The notes: a model not told the origin generated them from the letters alone. A DNA stretch of 64,000 nucleotides from CADEEV01 sp032127875 (GCA_032127875.1 JAQBHI010000051.1:27899-91898); one strand, 5' to 3'; numbered from the stretch's first letter, positions 34,120 to 44,527 are shown. Translations and numbers: made by a program.

Positions 34120-35355
34120 TCAGGCCGGCGGCCGCCCGGACACGATGCGGCAGGTGTCGCGGGCGATCAGCAACTCCTCGTTGGTCGGGACCACGAACAC
34201 GCGCGCCCGAGCGCCGGGCGGCGAGATCTCGACCTCGGCGCCGCGAGCCGGCGCGTTCAGCGCCCGGTCGAGCGCCAGGCCCACAGCGTCGAGTCCGGTC
34301 ATGGACCGCTCGCGGATCGCCGGCGCGTTCTCGCCGATGCCGCCGGCGAAGGCGACGGCATCGACGCCGCCGAGCGCCCCCACGTACGCGGCAATGTACT
34401 TGCGAAGCCGATAGCAGAACACGTCGATCGCAAGTGTGGCGCGGTCGTTGCCCTGGGCCTCGGCGTCGAGAAGCGTGCGCATGTCGTTCGAGAGTCCCGA
34501 GATGCCCAAGAGGCCGCTGTGCTTGTTGGCGAGCGAGTTGACCTCGGCCGCGCCGATCTCCTCGCGCGCCGCCACGTGCAGCAGGGCAGCGGGGTCGATG
34601 TCGCCGCAGCGGGTACCCATGACCAGGCCTTCCAGCGGCGTGAAGCCCATCGAAGTGTCGACCGAGCGCCCCGCGCGCAGAGCCGCGACCGAGCAGCCGT
34701 TGCCGAGATGGCAGGTGATGACCCGCAGGCGAGGGTCGTCGGGGGCGCGGCCGAGCAGCGCCGCGAGACGCTGCGAGACGAAGCGGTGCGAGGTGCCATG
34801 GAAACCGTAGCGCCGGATCCCGTGGCGCTGGTACAGCGTATACGGCAGCCCGTAGATGTAAGCGTGTGGTGGCATCGTCTGGTGGAACGACGTGTCGAAC
34901 ACGGCCACGTGCGGCACGCCGCCCAGCACCGCCTGCGCCGCACGGTAGCCGCGCACGTTCGGCGGATTGTGCAGCGGCGCCATCTCGAAGCAGTCTTCGA
35001 TTCCTTCGAGGACCTCGTCGTCGATCTCGACCGAGGTCTTGAAGCGTTCGCCCCCATGCACCACGCGATGGCCGACGGCTCCGATCTCGGCGCGGCTTGC
35101 GATCACCCCCTGCTGCGGGTCCGAAAGCATCGCGATCGCGCGCTCGACGGCGATTTTGTGCTCCAGGATCTCGGCCGTTTCCTTGTGCGGTTTTGCGCCC
35201 TCGCGTTCGTACTTCACGAGCGCGGTGCCGCCGATGTTGTCGATCAGGCCCTTCGCCAGCGTGCGATCCGTGCCGGCCTGCTCCCTCTCGGCGTCCGTCT
35301 CGACGAGCTGGAACTTCACAGACGAAGAGCCGCAGTTGAGGACCAGGATCTTCAC
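34120..35355 (-). CDS. ackA: Acetate kinase
   Basis: 411 residues of normal length. Interconverts acetyl phosphate plus ADP and acetate plus ATP. Start MKILVLNCGSSSVKFQLV is the phosphate-binding signature; GHRVVHGGERF, FDTSFHQTMP, RYGFHGTSHRFV, CHLGNGCSVAAL, TRCGDIDPA and FAGGIGENAPAIRE follow in order. The start is three bases after the stop of the 3-hydroxyacyl-CoA dehydrogenase gene, and pta follows directly. Confidence 0.96.
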   Translation of the reverse strand: MKILVLNCGSSSVKFQLVETDAEREQAGTDRTLAKGLIDNIGGTALVKYEREGAKPHKETAEILEHKIAVERAIAMLSDPQQGVIASRAEIGAVGHRVVHGGERFKTSVEIDDEVLEGIEDCFEMAPLHNPPNVRGYRAAQAVLGGVPHVAVFDTSFHQTMPPHAYIYGLPYTLYQRHGIRRYGFHGTSHRFVSQRLAALLGRAPDDPRLRVITCHLGNGCSVAALRAGRSVDTSMGFTPLEGLVMGTRCGDIDPAALLHVAAREEIGAAEVNSLANKHSGLLGISGLSNDMRTLLDAEAQGNDRATLAIDVFCYRLRKYIAAYVGALGGVDAVAFAGGIGENAPAIRERSMTGLDAVGLALDRALNAPARGAEVEISPPGARARVFVVPTNEELLIARDTCRIVSGRPPA

Positions 35356-35358
35356 GCC

Positions 35359-36240
35359 TTAGGCATCCTTCTTCAGCAGCTTGCCGTCCGCGTCGTACTC
35401 GAAGAAGCCGCGGCCCGATTTCACGCCCAGCTGCCCGGCACGGATCATCTTGCGCAGCAAGGGGCAGGGGCGGTACTTGAGATCGCCCAGCTCGTCGAAC
35501 AGGTATTGCGTCCAGCGCATCACCTCGTCGAGACCCATGCTGTCGGCGAGCGCCAGGGGGCCGATCGGCAGGCCGTAGCCGAGTCTCATGGCCGTGTCGA
35601 CGGCATCGGCCGTGGCGACGCCCTCCATCACAACCTGCATCGCTTCGTTGAGGAACGGCAGGATCACGCGGGTCGTGACGTAGCCTGGATACTCGAACAC
35701 CTCGACAGCCGTCTTGCCCACGATGCGCACGAACTCGCGGGCCGAGGCGTAGGTATCGTTCGAGGTCTTGAGCCCGCGCACCACCTCGACCAGCGGCACG
35801 CGCGGCGCCGGGTGGAGAAAGTGCAGGCCGATCACCCGGTCGGGCCGGTTGGTGTGCGTCGCGATCTCGGTCACGGAAAGCGTCGAGGTGTTGGTGGCGA
35901 GGATGTCCTCGGGCGGGCAGATTCGGTCGAGCTCGCGGAACAGCGAGCACTTGAGGGGCAGGTCCTCCGGGACGCATTCGATGATGAGGTGGGCGGCCTC
36001 GAGGGCCGGCAGGCCGTCGACGGTGCGGATCCGCGCCAGAATCGCTTTCTTCTCCGACTCGGTCCGCCGCCACTTGGCGATGTCGCGGTCGAGGTCCTCA
36101 CCGATAGCCTCGCGGCAGCGCTTCGCCACCTCGGCCGACTGCTCGGCAATCAGCACGTCGAGCCCCACGGCGGCGCACGTGGTCGCGATGCCCTGGCCCA
36201 TCGTGCCCGCCCCCACGATGCCGACAACTGAGATCGCCAT
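35359..36240 (-). CDS. 3-hydroxybutyryl-CoA / 3-hydroxyacyl-CoA dehydrogenase
   Basis: 293 residues from ATG 36240. NAD-binding motif VVGIVGAGTMGQGIATTCA, then NTSTLSVTEIA, catalytic histidine region IGLHFLHPAPRVPLVEVV with glutamate in the same stretch, and GRGFFEYDADGKLLKKD at the C-terminus. Length and the single domain fit the short FadB2/Hbd form that oxidises 3-hydroxyacyl-CoA. It leads the ackA-pta transcript, suggesting a link between acyl-CoA and acetate metabolism. Divergent from the molybdoenzyme operon starting at 36314. Confidence 0.93.
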   Translation of the reverse strand: MAISVVGIVGAGTMGQGIATTCAAVGLDVLIAEQSAEVAKRCREAIGEDLDRDIAKWRRTESEKKAILARIRTVDGLPALEAAHLIIECVPEDLPLKCSLFRELDRICPPEDILATNTSTLSVTEIATHTNRPDRVIGLHFLHPAPRVPLVEVVRGLKTSNDTYASAREFVRIVGKTAVEVFEYPGYVTTRVILPFLNEAMQVVMEGVATADAVDTAMRLGYGLPIGPLALADSMGLDEVMRWTQYLFDELGDLKYRPCPLLRKMIRAGQLGVKSGRGFFEYDADGKLLKKDA

Positions 36241-36313
36241 GAAGGCCGAGATCGTAGCATTCTCGTGGCCATGGCCGCGTTGTATGATTCCTAAGAGCTG
36301 CAAGGAGGGATCC

Positions 36314-36787
36314 GTGACCAGACTGAGCGTGAACGGCAAGACAGTCGAGATCGACGCAGACCCCGCGATGCCCTTGCTGTGGGTCCTGCGCGAGGAGCTG
36401 CGCCTCACGGGAACCAAGTTCGGCTGCGGCATGTCGCTGTGCGGCGCGTGTACGATCCACCTCGACGGCGAGGCCGTGCGCTCCTGCGTGACGCCGCTTT
36501 CCGCATCGGCCGGCAAGAACGTCACGACGATCGAGGGCCTCTCGCCAGACCTCTCGCACGCGGTGCAACGAGCCTGGATCGCCGAGGAAGTGCCGCAGTG
36601 CGGCTACTGCCAGTCGGGGCAGATCATGAGCGCCGTTGTCCTGCTGCGCGAGAAGCCCGCACCCACGGACGCTGACATCGACGACGCCATGGCCGGCAAC
36701 ATCTGCCGCTGCGGCACGTATCAGCGGATCCGCACCGCCATCCATCGCGCCTCGAAGGCGCTGGCCGAGCGAGGAGCCAAGCGGTGA
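36314..36787 (+). CDS. (2Fe-2S) subunit of an isoquinoline 1-oxidoreductase-like molybdoenzyme
   Basis: 157 residues from GTG 36314, with AAGGAGG at 36302-36308. The ferredoxin-like cluster ligands are in KFGCGMSLCGACTIHLDG and SC, and the second helical cluster in QCGYCQSGQIM and NICRCGTYQRI. This is the small electron-transfer subunit of the xanthine-oxidase superfamily. It overlaps the large subunit start by four bases. Confidence 0.94.
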   Translation: MTRLSVNGKTVEIDADPAMPLLWVLREELRLTGTKFGCGMSLCGACTIHLDGEAVRSCVTPLSASAGKNVTTIEGLSPDLSHAVQRAWIAEEVPQCGYCQSGQIMSAVVLLREKPAPTDADIDDAMAGNICRCGTYQRIRTAIHRASKALAERGAKR

Positions 36788-38934
36788 GCGCCCTCGTCCG
36801 CCGTGACTTCCTGAAGATCGGCGTGGCGGCCGGCGGCGGTCTGCTGATCGGCGTTCATCTGCCGGGCCGCAGCGGACTCGCCGAGGCCGCCGCGGCGACG
36901 CCGTTTTCTCCTAACGCTTACGTCCGCATCGGCGCCGACGATCTGGTGACCGTGATCGTCGGCAAGGCCGAGATGGGACAGGGTGTGTACACGACACTCG
37001 CGATGCTGGTGGCCGAGGACCTCGAGGCCGACTGGTCGAAGCTGCGAGCCGAGTCGGCGCCGGTCGATCCCGCTTACAACCACACCGCCTTCGGCATACA
37101 GATGACGGGCGGCAGCTCCAGCACCTGGTCTGAGTGGGACCGGATGCGCAAGGCAGGGGCGACCGCGAAGGCCATGTTGCTGGCTGCGGCGGCCCAGACA
37201 TGGAAGGTCGATGTCGGGACCTGCAGCGCCGAGCAAGGCTTCGTGATCCACACCCCGAGCGGCAAGCGCCTCTCGTTCGGCGCGCTCGTAGAAACCGCGT
37301 CGGTGCTGACGCCGCCGGCCGACGTGACGCTCAAGGACCCGAAAGACTTCAAGATCCTCGGCCGCGCGATGCCGCGGCTCGACACACCGGCTAAGGTCAA
37401 CGGCTCGGCGCAGTTTGGCCTCGACGTCTCGCTTCCCGGCATGCTCGTCGCCGTGGTGCTCCGACCGCCGGTGTTCGGTGCCATTGCCCTGAAGGTCGAC
37501 GACGCGAAGGCCAAGGCGTTACCCGGTGTGCGTGTCGTCGCCCCGATCCCGCAGGGCATCGTCGTGGCTGCGACGGGCTTCTGGGCTGCTAACAAAGGCC
37601 GCGAGGCGCTCAGTGTCGAGTGGAACCTGGGTGAGAGCGCCCGCCTGTCGACGGCGAGCCTGCGCGAGCAATATTCCGCGCTGGCCCGAACGCCCGGTCT
37701 CGTCGCGAGGAACCAGGGCGACGCCGCGGGCGCCTTGGCCTCTGCCGCGAAGACGCTCGAGGCGGAGTACGAAGTGCCGTTTCTGGCCCACGCCATGATG
37801 GAGCCGCTCAACTGCGTCGTGGACCTGCGCGCGGATCGTTGCGAGATCTGGACCGGCACGCAGTTCCAGACGAGCGATCGGGACGCCGCCGCCAGCGCCG
37901 CCGGACTGCGCCCCGACCAGGTGCAGATCCACACAACCTTGATGGGTGGCGGCTTCGGCCGGCGCGCCACGCCCTCGAGCGACTTCGTGCGCGAGGCCGT
38001 CGAGACCGCGAAGGCCGTGAAGGCGCCGGTGAAGGTCATCTGGACGCGCGAAGACGACATCCGCGGCGGCTACTACCGGCCCATGTGGCACGACCGGATC
38101 GTGGCGGGCGTGGATGCGGGCGGCGCGCCGCTGGCCTGGAGCCACAGCATCGTCGGGCAATCGGTCATGACGGGCACGCCCTTCGAAAAGGTCCTCATCA
38201 AGGACGGTGTCGACGGCACCTCGGTCGAGGGCGCCGCGGATCTGCCGTACGCGATCCCGAATCTGCGCGTCGAACTGCACAGCCCGCACAGTGCTATTCC
38301 CGTGCTGTGGTGGCGCTCGGTCGGCCATTCGCACAACGCCTTCGTCACCGAGTGCTTCCTGGACGAGCTCGCCCAGGCGGCGGGCAAGGATCCGGTCGAG
38401 TTCCGCCGTGCCCTGCTCGATCACCAGCCACGGCACCGGCAGGTGCTCGAGGTGGCGGCCGAGAAGGCGGGCTGGGGCAAGCCGCTGCCGCCCGGTCGCG
38501 CGCGCGGCGTCGCGGTCCACGAGTCCTTCGGTAGCTTCGTCGCGCAGGTGGCCGAGGTGTCACTATCGGGCTCGGGTGTCAAGGTGCATCGCGTGGTGTG
38601 CGCGATCGATTGCGGGAGGATCGTGAACCCCGACACGATCCAGGCGCAGATCGAAGGCGGCATCGTGTTCGGGCTCAGCGCCGCCCTCTACGGCGAAATC
38701 ACGCTGAAGGACGGGCGTGTGGAGCAGTCGAACTTCCACGACTACCCGGTGCTGCGGATGAACGAGATGCCGTGGGTCGAGGTCCACATCGTGCCGAGCG
38801 ACGAGAAACCGGGCGGCGTCGGCGAACCCGGCGTTCCGCCGATCGCTCCAGCCGTCGTTAACGCGATCGCCGTCTTGACGAACCGGCGGATCCGGCGGCT
38901 CCCGATTCGGCCCGAGGACCTGGGGCTCGCTTGA
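36784..38934 (+). CDS. Molybdopterin-binding subunit, isoquinoline 1-oxidoreductase beta-like, Tat-exported
   Basis: 716 residues. The N-terminus carries a twin-arginine signal (VRRDFLKIGVAAGGGLLIG), so the folded complex is periplasmic. Xanthine-oxidase superfamily features: EMGQGVYTTLAMLVAEDL, HAMMEPLNCVVDLRAD, GGGFGRRATPSSDFV, and the active-site glutamate in GGVGEPGVPPIAPAVVNA near the C-terminus. The family hydroxylates N-heterocycles or oxidises aldehydes; the substrate here is unknown. It is sandwiched by overlaps between the 2Fe-2S and cytochrome genes. Confidence 0.92.
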   Translation: MSALVRRDFLKIGVAAGGGLLIGVHLPGRSGLAEAAAATPFSPNAYVRIGADDLVTVIVGKAEMGQGVYTTLAMLVAEDLEADWSKLRAESAPVDPAYNHTAFGIQMTGGSSSTWSEWDRMRKAGATAKAMLLAAAAQTWKVDVGTCSAEQGFVIHTPSGKRLSFGALVETASVLTPPADVTLKDPKDFKILGRAMPRLDTPAKVNGSAQFGLDVSLPGMLVAVVLRPPVFGAIALKVDDAKAKALPGVRVVAPIPQGIVVAATGFWAANKGREALSVEWNLGESARLSTASLREQYSALARTPGLVARNQGDAAGALASAAKTLEAEYEVPFLAHAMMEPLNCVVDLRADRCEIWTGTQFQTSDRDAAASAAGLRPDQVQIHTTLMGGGFGRRATPSSDFVREAVETAKAVKAPVKVIWTREDDIRGGYYRPMWHDRIVAGVDAGGAPLAWSHSIVGQSVMTGTPFEKVLIKDGVDGTSVEGAADLPYAIPNLRVELHSPHSAIPVLWWRSVGHSHNAFVTECFLDELAQAAGKDPVEFRRALLDHQPRHRQVLEVAAEKAGWGKPLPPGRARGVAVHESFGSFVAQVAEVSLSGSGVKVHRVVCAIDCGRIVNPDTIQAQIEGGIVFGLSAALYGEITLKDGRVEQSNFHDYPVLRMNEMPWVEVHIVPSDEKPGGVGEPGVPPIAPAVVNAIAVLTNRRIRRLPIRPEDLGLA

Positions 38935-39503
38935 GAGCCGCGGCCGTGGCACTCCTGGCCAGCGCCGGCTTCGCAGGGCAGCTCGGCTTTGCGGGGGATC
39001 CGCCGCAACCGGTCGACGAAGCGGGCGCGCGCGCCTTCTTCCTGAAGGCGACGCCCGTGTTTCTGAGCCCGCGGTGCCTCAACTGCCATCCCTCGGGCGA
39101 GCGGCCGCTCCAGACAGATCGCTCGCGGCCGCACGCGATGAACGTGAAGCGCGGGCCCGAGGGGCGTGGGATGAGCGCAGCGAAGTGCGCGAACTGCCAC
39201 CAACCGCAGAACACGCCAGGGGCGAACATGCCGCCGGGCGCTCCCAATTGGCAGCTGCCGCTACCGTCGATGAAGATGGTCTTCGAGGGCAAGCGCGCCG
39301 CCGAGCTATGCCGGCAGTTGAAGGACCCGGAGCAGAACGGCGGCAAGACCGTGGGCCAGATCGTCGAGCACTTGACGAGCGACCCGCTCGTGATCTGGGG
39401 CTGGAACCCGGGCGAAGGCCGTACCCTGCCGCCGGTCGAGCACAAGGCCTTCGCCGTGGCGATGAGGGCCTGGGCCGACAAGGGCGCCGCCTGCCCGGAG
39501 TAG
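38931..39503 (+). CDS. Diheme c-type cytochrome partner of the molybdoenzyme
   Basis: 190 residues from TTG 38931, overlapping the upstream stop. The N-terminus is a short signal peptide (RAAAVALLASAGFAGQLGFA). Two CxxCH heme sites are present: CLNCHPSG and CANCHQPQ. Proteins of this kind are commonly encoded after isoquinoline-oxidoreductase-type large subunits and accept electrons from the Fe-S subunit in the periplasm. The downstream methionine-rich MPPGAPNW region may supply axial ligands; this is inference. Confidence 0.86.
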   Translation: MRAAAVALLASAGFAGQLGFAGDPPQPVDEAGARAFFLKATPVFLSPRCLNCHPSGERPLQTDRSRPHAMNVKRGPEGRGMSAAKCANCHQPQNTPGANMPPGAPNWQLPLPSMKMVFEGKRAAELCRQLKDPEQNGGKTVGQIVEHLTSDPLVIWGWNPGEGRTLPPVEHKAFAVAMRAWADKGAACPE

Positions 39504-39538
39504 CGGCGCTTCTTGGCAGCGGCGCGCGGTTCCAGGTC

Positions 39539-39924
39539 GTGGGCGCCCACGCGATGGCCGCTCATGGCGTGCCCAGGGCGACTGGCGACCTCGACCTCTG
39601 GGTCGCTCGGGATGAAGACAACGCCGCGCGCGTGTTCTCAGCCTTGAAGGGCTTTGGTGCTCCCGTCACGACGCTCGGCCTGACTCTCGCCGACCTGACC
39701 CGCGCCGACCATGTCATCCAGCTGGGCCTGCCGCCTCGACGCATCGACATCCTGACCGGCATCAGCGGTGTCGGCTTTGACGACGCCTGGGTTGACCGCC
39801 TGACGCACAGCGTCGGCGATCTGAGTCTGCCCTTTCTCGGCCGCGCAGCTCTCGTGCGCAACAAGCGCGCCGCGCGAGCCGCGCGAAGGACCTTGCGGAC
39901 CTCGAAGCGCTCGGCGAGCGCTAA
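39539..39924 (+). pseudogene. Nucleotidyltransferase (AbiEii/MNT-like), truncated and frameshifted
   Basis: From GTG 39539 the frame reads VVGAHAMAAHGVPRATGDLD, the pol-beta-type nucleotidyltransferase signature (G..RAT.DLD) of the family often labelled DUF6036/AbiEii-like. In-frame homology also exists just upstream (VAALLGSGARFQ) but without a start codon before the cytochrome stop. At the 3' end the expected tail RAKDLADLEALGER is in another frame, ending at TAA 39922-39924, so a one-base change near 39880 has shifted the frame; unshifted reading runs to 39931. Either relic or sequence error. Confidence 0.65.
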
Positions 39925-39927
39925 AAC

Positions 39928-42054
39928 CTAGAGCCTGAGTTCAAGGGCGAAGAACATGGCGCGCGTGGCTTGCGGGTAGTAGTAGGGGATGCCAGTGAGC
40001 GCGTCCGTACCGGACGCATCGCGGTTGAAGTACAGGTAGCTGTAGCCGGTCGGCCAGACGCGGTCGTTGTTCAGCAGGTTCGTGACCTCGACGCGTAGCC
40101 TGGGCCCACCGACCTTGATCCAGCGGCCCAGACGCAGTACGGCCGAGGCGTCGAGGACGAAGTGAGACGGCGTCGTGAACGCGTCGTCGCCCGTGTTGTC
40201 GAGGTGCGACTTCGACACGTAGCGGCCGCGCAGGCCCCCCGTGACTTCTGTTCGGGGCGTCCAGTCGAAGCCGAGGTTCGCCACGGCGCGCGGCGCGAGT
40301 AGCGGGTCCACGTCGCGATGCAGCCGGCTCACGCTGAGCGCGTAGCCGCCATCGGGGCCGTAAACGTCGTAGAACTGCTGCCACTCGCCGATCGCGTTCG
40401 CGCTCAGGTTCGCTGTCCCCGAGACATGCAGCGAGCGGGCTGCTTCCCAGCGCAGGTCGAGCTCGCAGCCACGGCGATGGCTGCGAGCTACGTTGCGACG
40501 CAGCGGCAGGCCGATCTCCGACAGCTCGCCGCTCTGTGCGATCTCGTTGCGGAACTCCATCGCGTAGACGCCGGCCTTTAGCCTCACTGCCTTCCCCCGA
40601 TAGTCGAGGCCGCCTTCGACGTCGACCACGCGCTCAGGCCTCACGGCCGACAGCTCGTAACGGAGCGACGCATTGTCCTCGCCAGCGAGCATGTCCGAGC
40701 GCGCCGGTTCGCGTGAGGCACGTCCAACCGAGGCGAACAGGCCCAGGCCCGGCCGTGCATCCCAGCGAAGGCCGAGCCGGGGATTGACGAACGTCCAGTC
40801 CACGGCGCCCAGCGCAATGTCGCCTTGGTAGCGGAAACGTGCGTGCCGCAGCTGGGCGTCGCCATACATGTGCACGGTGCCGACGTCGTAGCTCGCCTTC
40901 GCAAAGCCCGCCAGCTCCGCCTTGTGGCCGCGGTTCGCGTACTCGCGCCCGCTGTCGACGAGGTCGCGCGCGTGGTCGCTGCCGAAGTCGCTCGCGTGCA
41001 CGCCGCCGCTCGCCTTGAGGCGGCCCTGCTGGTGCGTGAACGTGACGAGACCGCCCAAGAGGCGCCAGTCCAGGTTGTATTGGTATAGAGCCGCGTGATC
41101 GGCGTCGGCCCAGATGCGGTAATCGCCGCCGGCGCTCGTGCGATAGCCCTGCACGCTGAGGCTCGAGGCCAAACCCAGGACGCGCGTCCACTGTGCCTGG
41201 ACGAAGTCCTGCCCGAAGCGGTCGTTCTCTTCAGGCGCCATCGCGTTGAAGCGCAAGTCCCGCTCCAGCACGTCCCTTTCCGTGGCCAGGAACGCGAGCT
41301 GGGTCTGCTCGCGCCCCGCGAAGCCGAACAGCTTCAGGAAGGATCGTGCGCCCTGGTGCGAGCCGCCGAAGAACAGGCTGCGCTGACGCACGCCTGAGTG
41401 GTCGCGGAAGCCGTCGGTGTCCTTGTACGTGCCCCGCGCATAGACCGCCAGACCGGGGCCGAAGCGGCCGCTCTGGCCGCCCAGGCCGGCCCGCCGCGTG
41501 TCAAAGGAGCCGAGGCCCACTTCCGCGGCGGCCTGCGGCTTCTCCGCAAGGGCGATGCTTTCGAAGCTCACCGCGCCACCATAGGACGCGGTGCCCACCG
41601 GCGACGTGCCAACGCCGCGCTGGATCTCGATGCTCTCCAGCGAACTCGTGAAGTCACCGAAGTCGACGAAGTAGAGTGCCTGGTCCTCGGGCTCGTTGAG
41701 CGGGACCCCGTCCAGGGTCATGTTGATCCGCGTCTGCGGGATGCCGCGAATGTACAGATAGGAGTAGCCGGACGAGGTGCCGGTATCGGAGCTGAAGGTC
41801 ACTCCTGGCGTTGCCTTCAAGAGCACCGGCATCTCCTGCCCGTAGTTGCGCTGCTCGAGCTCCTCGCGGCGAAGCTCGGTGCGGGTCACGGGTGTCTTCG
41901 CGTCCGCGCGGACCGCCCGCACGAGCACGTCCTCGCTGATCCGAAAGGGCGAGGGAGAGGGGCTCGGATCGGGATCATCTTGTGCTCGCAAGGGCGGTGC
42001 TGACGTGGCAAGCACGATGAGCGTGATCAACGCTCTAGGCACGCTGCTCGACAT
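39928..42054 (-). CDS. TonB-dependent outer-membrane receptor under TPP riboswitch control
   Basis: 708 residues with a signal peptide (LITLIVLATSAPPLRAQ). Plug domain about residues 45-160, including VLLKATPGVTFSSDTG and YLYIRGIPQTRINMTLDGVP; beta-barrel to the C-terminus, which ends in phenylalanine/leucine-rich FFALELRL. ATG 42054 follows GAGGAGG. Because a TPP riboswitch precedes it, the likely cargo is thiamin, a thiamin phosphate or a precursor, as for other TPP-regulated TonB receptors; this is inferred from regulation rather than the protein. No dedicated inner-membrane thiamin transporter is beside it. Confidence 0.9.
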   Translation of the reverse strand: MSSSVPRALITLIVLATSAPPLRAQDDPDPSPSPSPFRISEDVLVRAVRADAKTPVTRTELRREELEQRNYGQEMPVLLKATPGVTFSSDTGTSSGYSYLYIRGIPQTRINMTLDGVPLNEPEDQALYFVDFGDFTSSLESIEIQRGVGTSPVGTASYGGAVSFESIALAEKPQAAAEVGLGSFDTRRAGLGGQSGRFGPGLAVYARGTYKDTDGFRDHSGVRQRSLFFGGSHQGARSFLKLFGFAGREQTQLAFLATERDVLERDLRFNAMAPEENDRFGQDFVQAQWTRVLGLASSLSVQGYRTSAGGDYRIWADADHAALYQYNLDWRLLGGLVTFTHQQGRLKASGGVHASDFGSDHARDLVDSGREYANRGHKAELAGFAKASYDVGTVHMYGDAQLRHARFRYQGDIALGAVDWTFVNPRLGLRWDARPGLGLFASVGRASREPARSDMLAGEDNASLRYELSAVRPERVVDVEGGLDYRGKAVRLKAGVYAMEFRNEIAQSGELSEIGLPLRRNVARSHRRGCELDLRWEAARSLHVSGTANLSANAIGEWQQFYDVYGPDGGYALSVSRLHRDVDPLLAPRAVANLGFDWTPRTEVTGGLRGRYVSKSHLDNTGDDAFTTPSHFVLDASAVLRLGRWIKVGGPRLRVEVTNLLNNDRVWPTGYSYLYFNRDASGTDALTGIPYYYPQATRAMFFALELRL

Positions 42055-42107
42055 GATCGCCTCCTCGTCCCATTGACGGCACGCTTGAAGCGGATCCTTC
42101 GGGGGTT

Positions 42108-42195
42108 TCGCTCGCCTTCCCTACGCCGGTATCAACCGGATCAGGTTCGAGGGTGTGATCTCAGGCCGTTCTTCGGCCACCCCTAGGCTCCGACT
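42108..42195 (-). promoter_or_regulatory. TPP riboswitch (THI element)
   Basis: On the minus strand the conserved THI-box cores are present in order: TAGGGGTG, then GGCCTGAGATCAC, then ACCTGATCCGG, and TACCGGCGTAGGGAAG. These form the pyrimidine-sensor and pyrophosphate-sensor arms of the thiamin pyrophosphate aptamer. It ends about 55 bases before the TonB receptor start. No obvious U-tract terminator is seen, so control may act on the ribosome site. Edges are approximate. Confidence 0.95.
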
Positions 42196-42283
42196 CTCTC
42201 GAGTCTCACCTGATCGGGCCCGGCTGTCAAACGACGCATCGCGCGCGACGTCGTCGAGACGCTGAGCCGACTCCGGGCAGTGG

Positions 42284-43342
42284 TCAAGGCCCCGCTGCCG
42301 CCTCGGCTGCGGGCACGAGGCCTTCCTGGCGCAGATAGTTCGCGAGCACCGAAGCCACGAGCCGTGTGGCATCCACGTTCCAGTGCGCGTCCTTCCCAAA
42401 GTCCCAGTGCCGCTCCGGCTCCCTCCCGCGCGCTTGGCCGAGCATCCCCTCGAGCCCGAGGAAGCGAATCCCCTGCTCGCGCAGCAGCGGCCGCAGGCTC
42501 TGGAAGAGCGGCGTGTTCTCCCGGGCATGCGCCGTGTTCAGCGTGACGAAGGCCGCGCCGAGCGCTTGCGACTCGTCCCGGAAGGCCCGCTGGAAGGCGA
42601 GCATCAGGCGCACGGGGTCGTCGCTCGAGGGGTGTGGCACTTCGACCTGGAAGAGATCGAGAATCGCCTGCACCCCCGGGGCCGTCGATTCGCGGCTGCG
42701 CACCAGGTTCCACGCGTTCGAGTGCCGGCCGAGCCACAGCTTCACGCGCTGCGCGGGACTGAGCGGAGGAGCCTGGCCCAGGTCCGCGCCGAGGCGGCCG
42801 TCGGCTTCCAGCTTGAAGCGCGGCTTGTAGTACTGACGATAGACGAAGTCGAGCGTGTTGCCCTCGAAGTCGTTGTCGCACACCACCAGGATGACGACGT
42901 CGGGCGCGAGGCTCGGCGCCAGCTCGCGAAACAGCAGGTATTCCTGGTCGGTCGAGTAGCCCGCGACGCCCAGGTTCACGACCTCGTAGCGCTGAGTTCC
43001 GGTCGCGAGCATCCGCTCGAGCCGCGCCGAGAGCGTGTGCTGCTCGTCGACGCCGACGCCGAAGACGTACGAGTCGCCGAACACCAGAATACGCTTGACC
43101 CCGTCTGGCTTGCTTGCCGCGATCTCGGCGCCACGCAGGCCCAGGGAGTTGGTGCGCACCTCGGCCTGGTCAGGGCTTCCCAGCGGCGAGGCGCCCCGTG
43201 CTCCGGGCTTGTGGAACCAACCCTTGGTACGGTCGTAGCTCCAAAGGCCGCCGTGTTGCTGCTCGGGTCGCGTGATGCCCGGGAAGTGGATGCCCAGGAG
43301 CCGTGTTCCCGCCTCGAGTAGCAGGACCAGGCCGGCGCACAC
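42284..43342 (-). CDS. SGNH/GDSL-type hydrolase, membrane-anchored
   Basis: 352 residues from GTG 43342 (a stop lies 12 codons upstream in frame). An N-terminal hydrophobic segment (GLVLLLEAGTRLLGI) suggests an anchor. The SGNH blocks are RILVFGDSYVFGVGVDEQHT with the nucleophilic serine, NLGVAGYSTDQEY, VCDNDFEGN, and DAHWNVDATRLVA with the Asp-x-x-His-like dyad. Relatives are carbohydrate or lipid esterases including AlgX-like acetyl-transferring proteins. Substrate unknown. It follows the thiolase gene by 33 bases. Confidence 0.8.
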   Translation of the reverse strand: MCAGLVLLLEAGTRLLGIHFPGITRPEQQHGGLWSYDRTKGWFHKPGARGASPLGSPDQAEVRTNSLGLRGAEIAASKPDGVKRILVFGDSYVFGVGVDEQHTLSARLERMLATGTQRYEVVNLGVAGYSTDQEYLLFRELAPSLAPDVVILVVCDNDFEGNTLDFVYRQYYKPRFKLEADGRLGADLGQAPPLSPAQRVKLWLGRHSNAWNLVRSRESTAPGVQAILDLFQVEVPHPSSDDPVRLMLAFQRAFRDESQALGAAFVTLNTAHARENTPLFQSLRPLLREQGIRFLGLEGMLGQARGREPERHWDFGKDAHWNVDATRLVASVLANYLRQEGLVPAAEAAAGP

Positions 43343-43375
43343 GACGAGCTGAACAGCGATGGTCTTTCGCGAGGC

Positions 43376-44527
<1,152 letters not shown>

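Noticed and set aside
33140..36073. 977-codon minus frame joining pta to upstream sequence
   Set aside because: Only the last 324 codons are Pta; the rest is the ackA and dehydrogenase genes read in the wrong frame, and ATG 34114 gives the normal protein.
42108..42195. Cobalamin riboswitch upstream of the TonB receptor
   Set aside because: TonB receptors are often B12-regulated, but the conserved boxes here are those of the thiamin element, with no B12 box.
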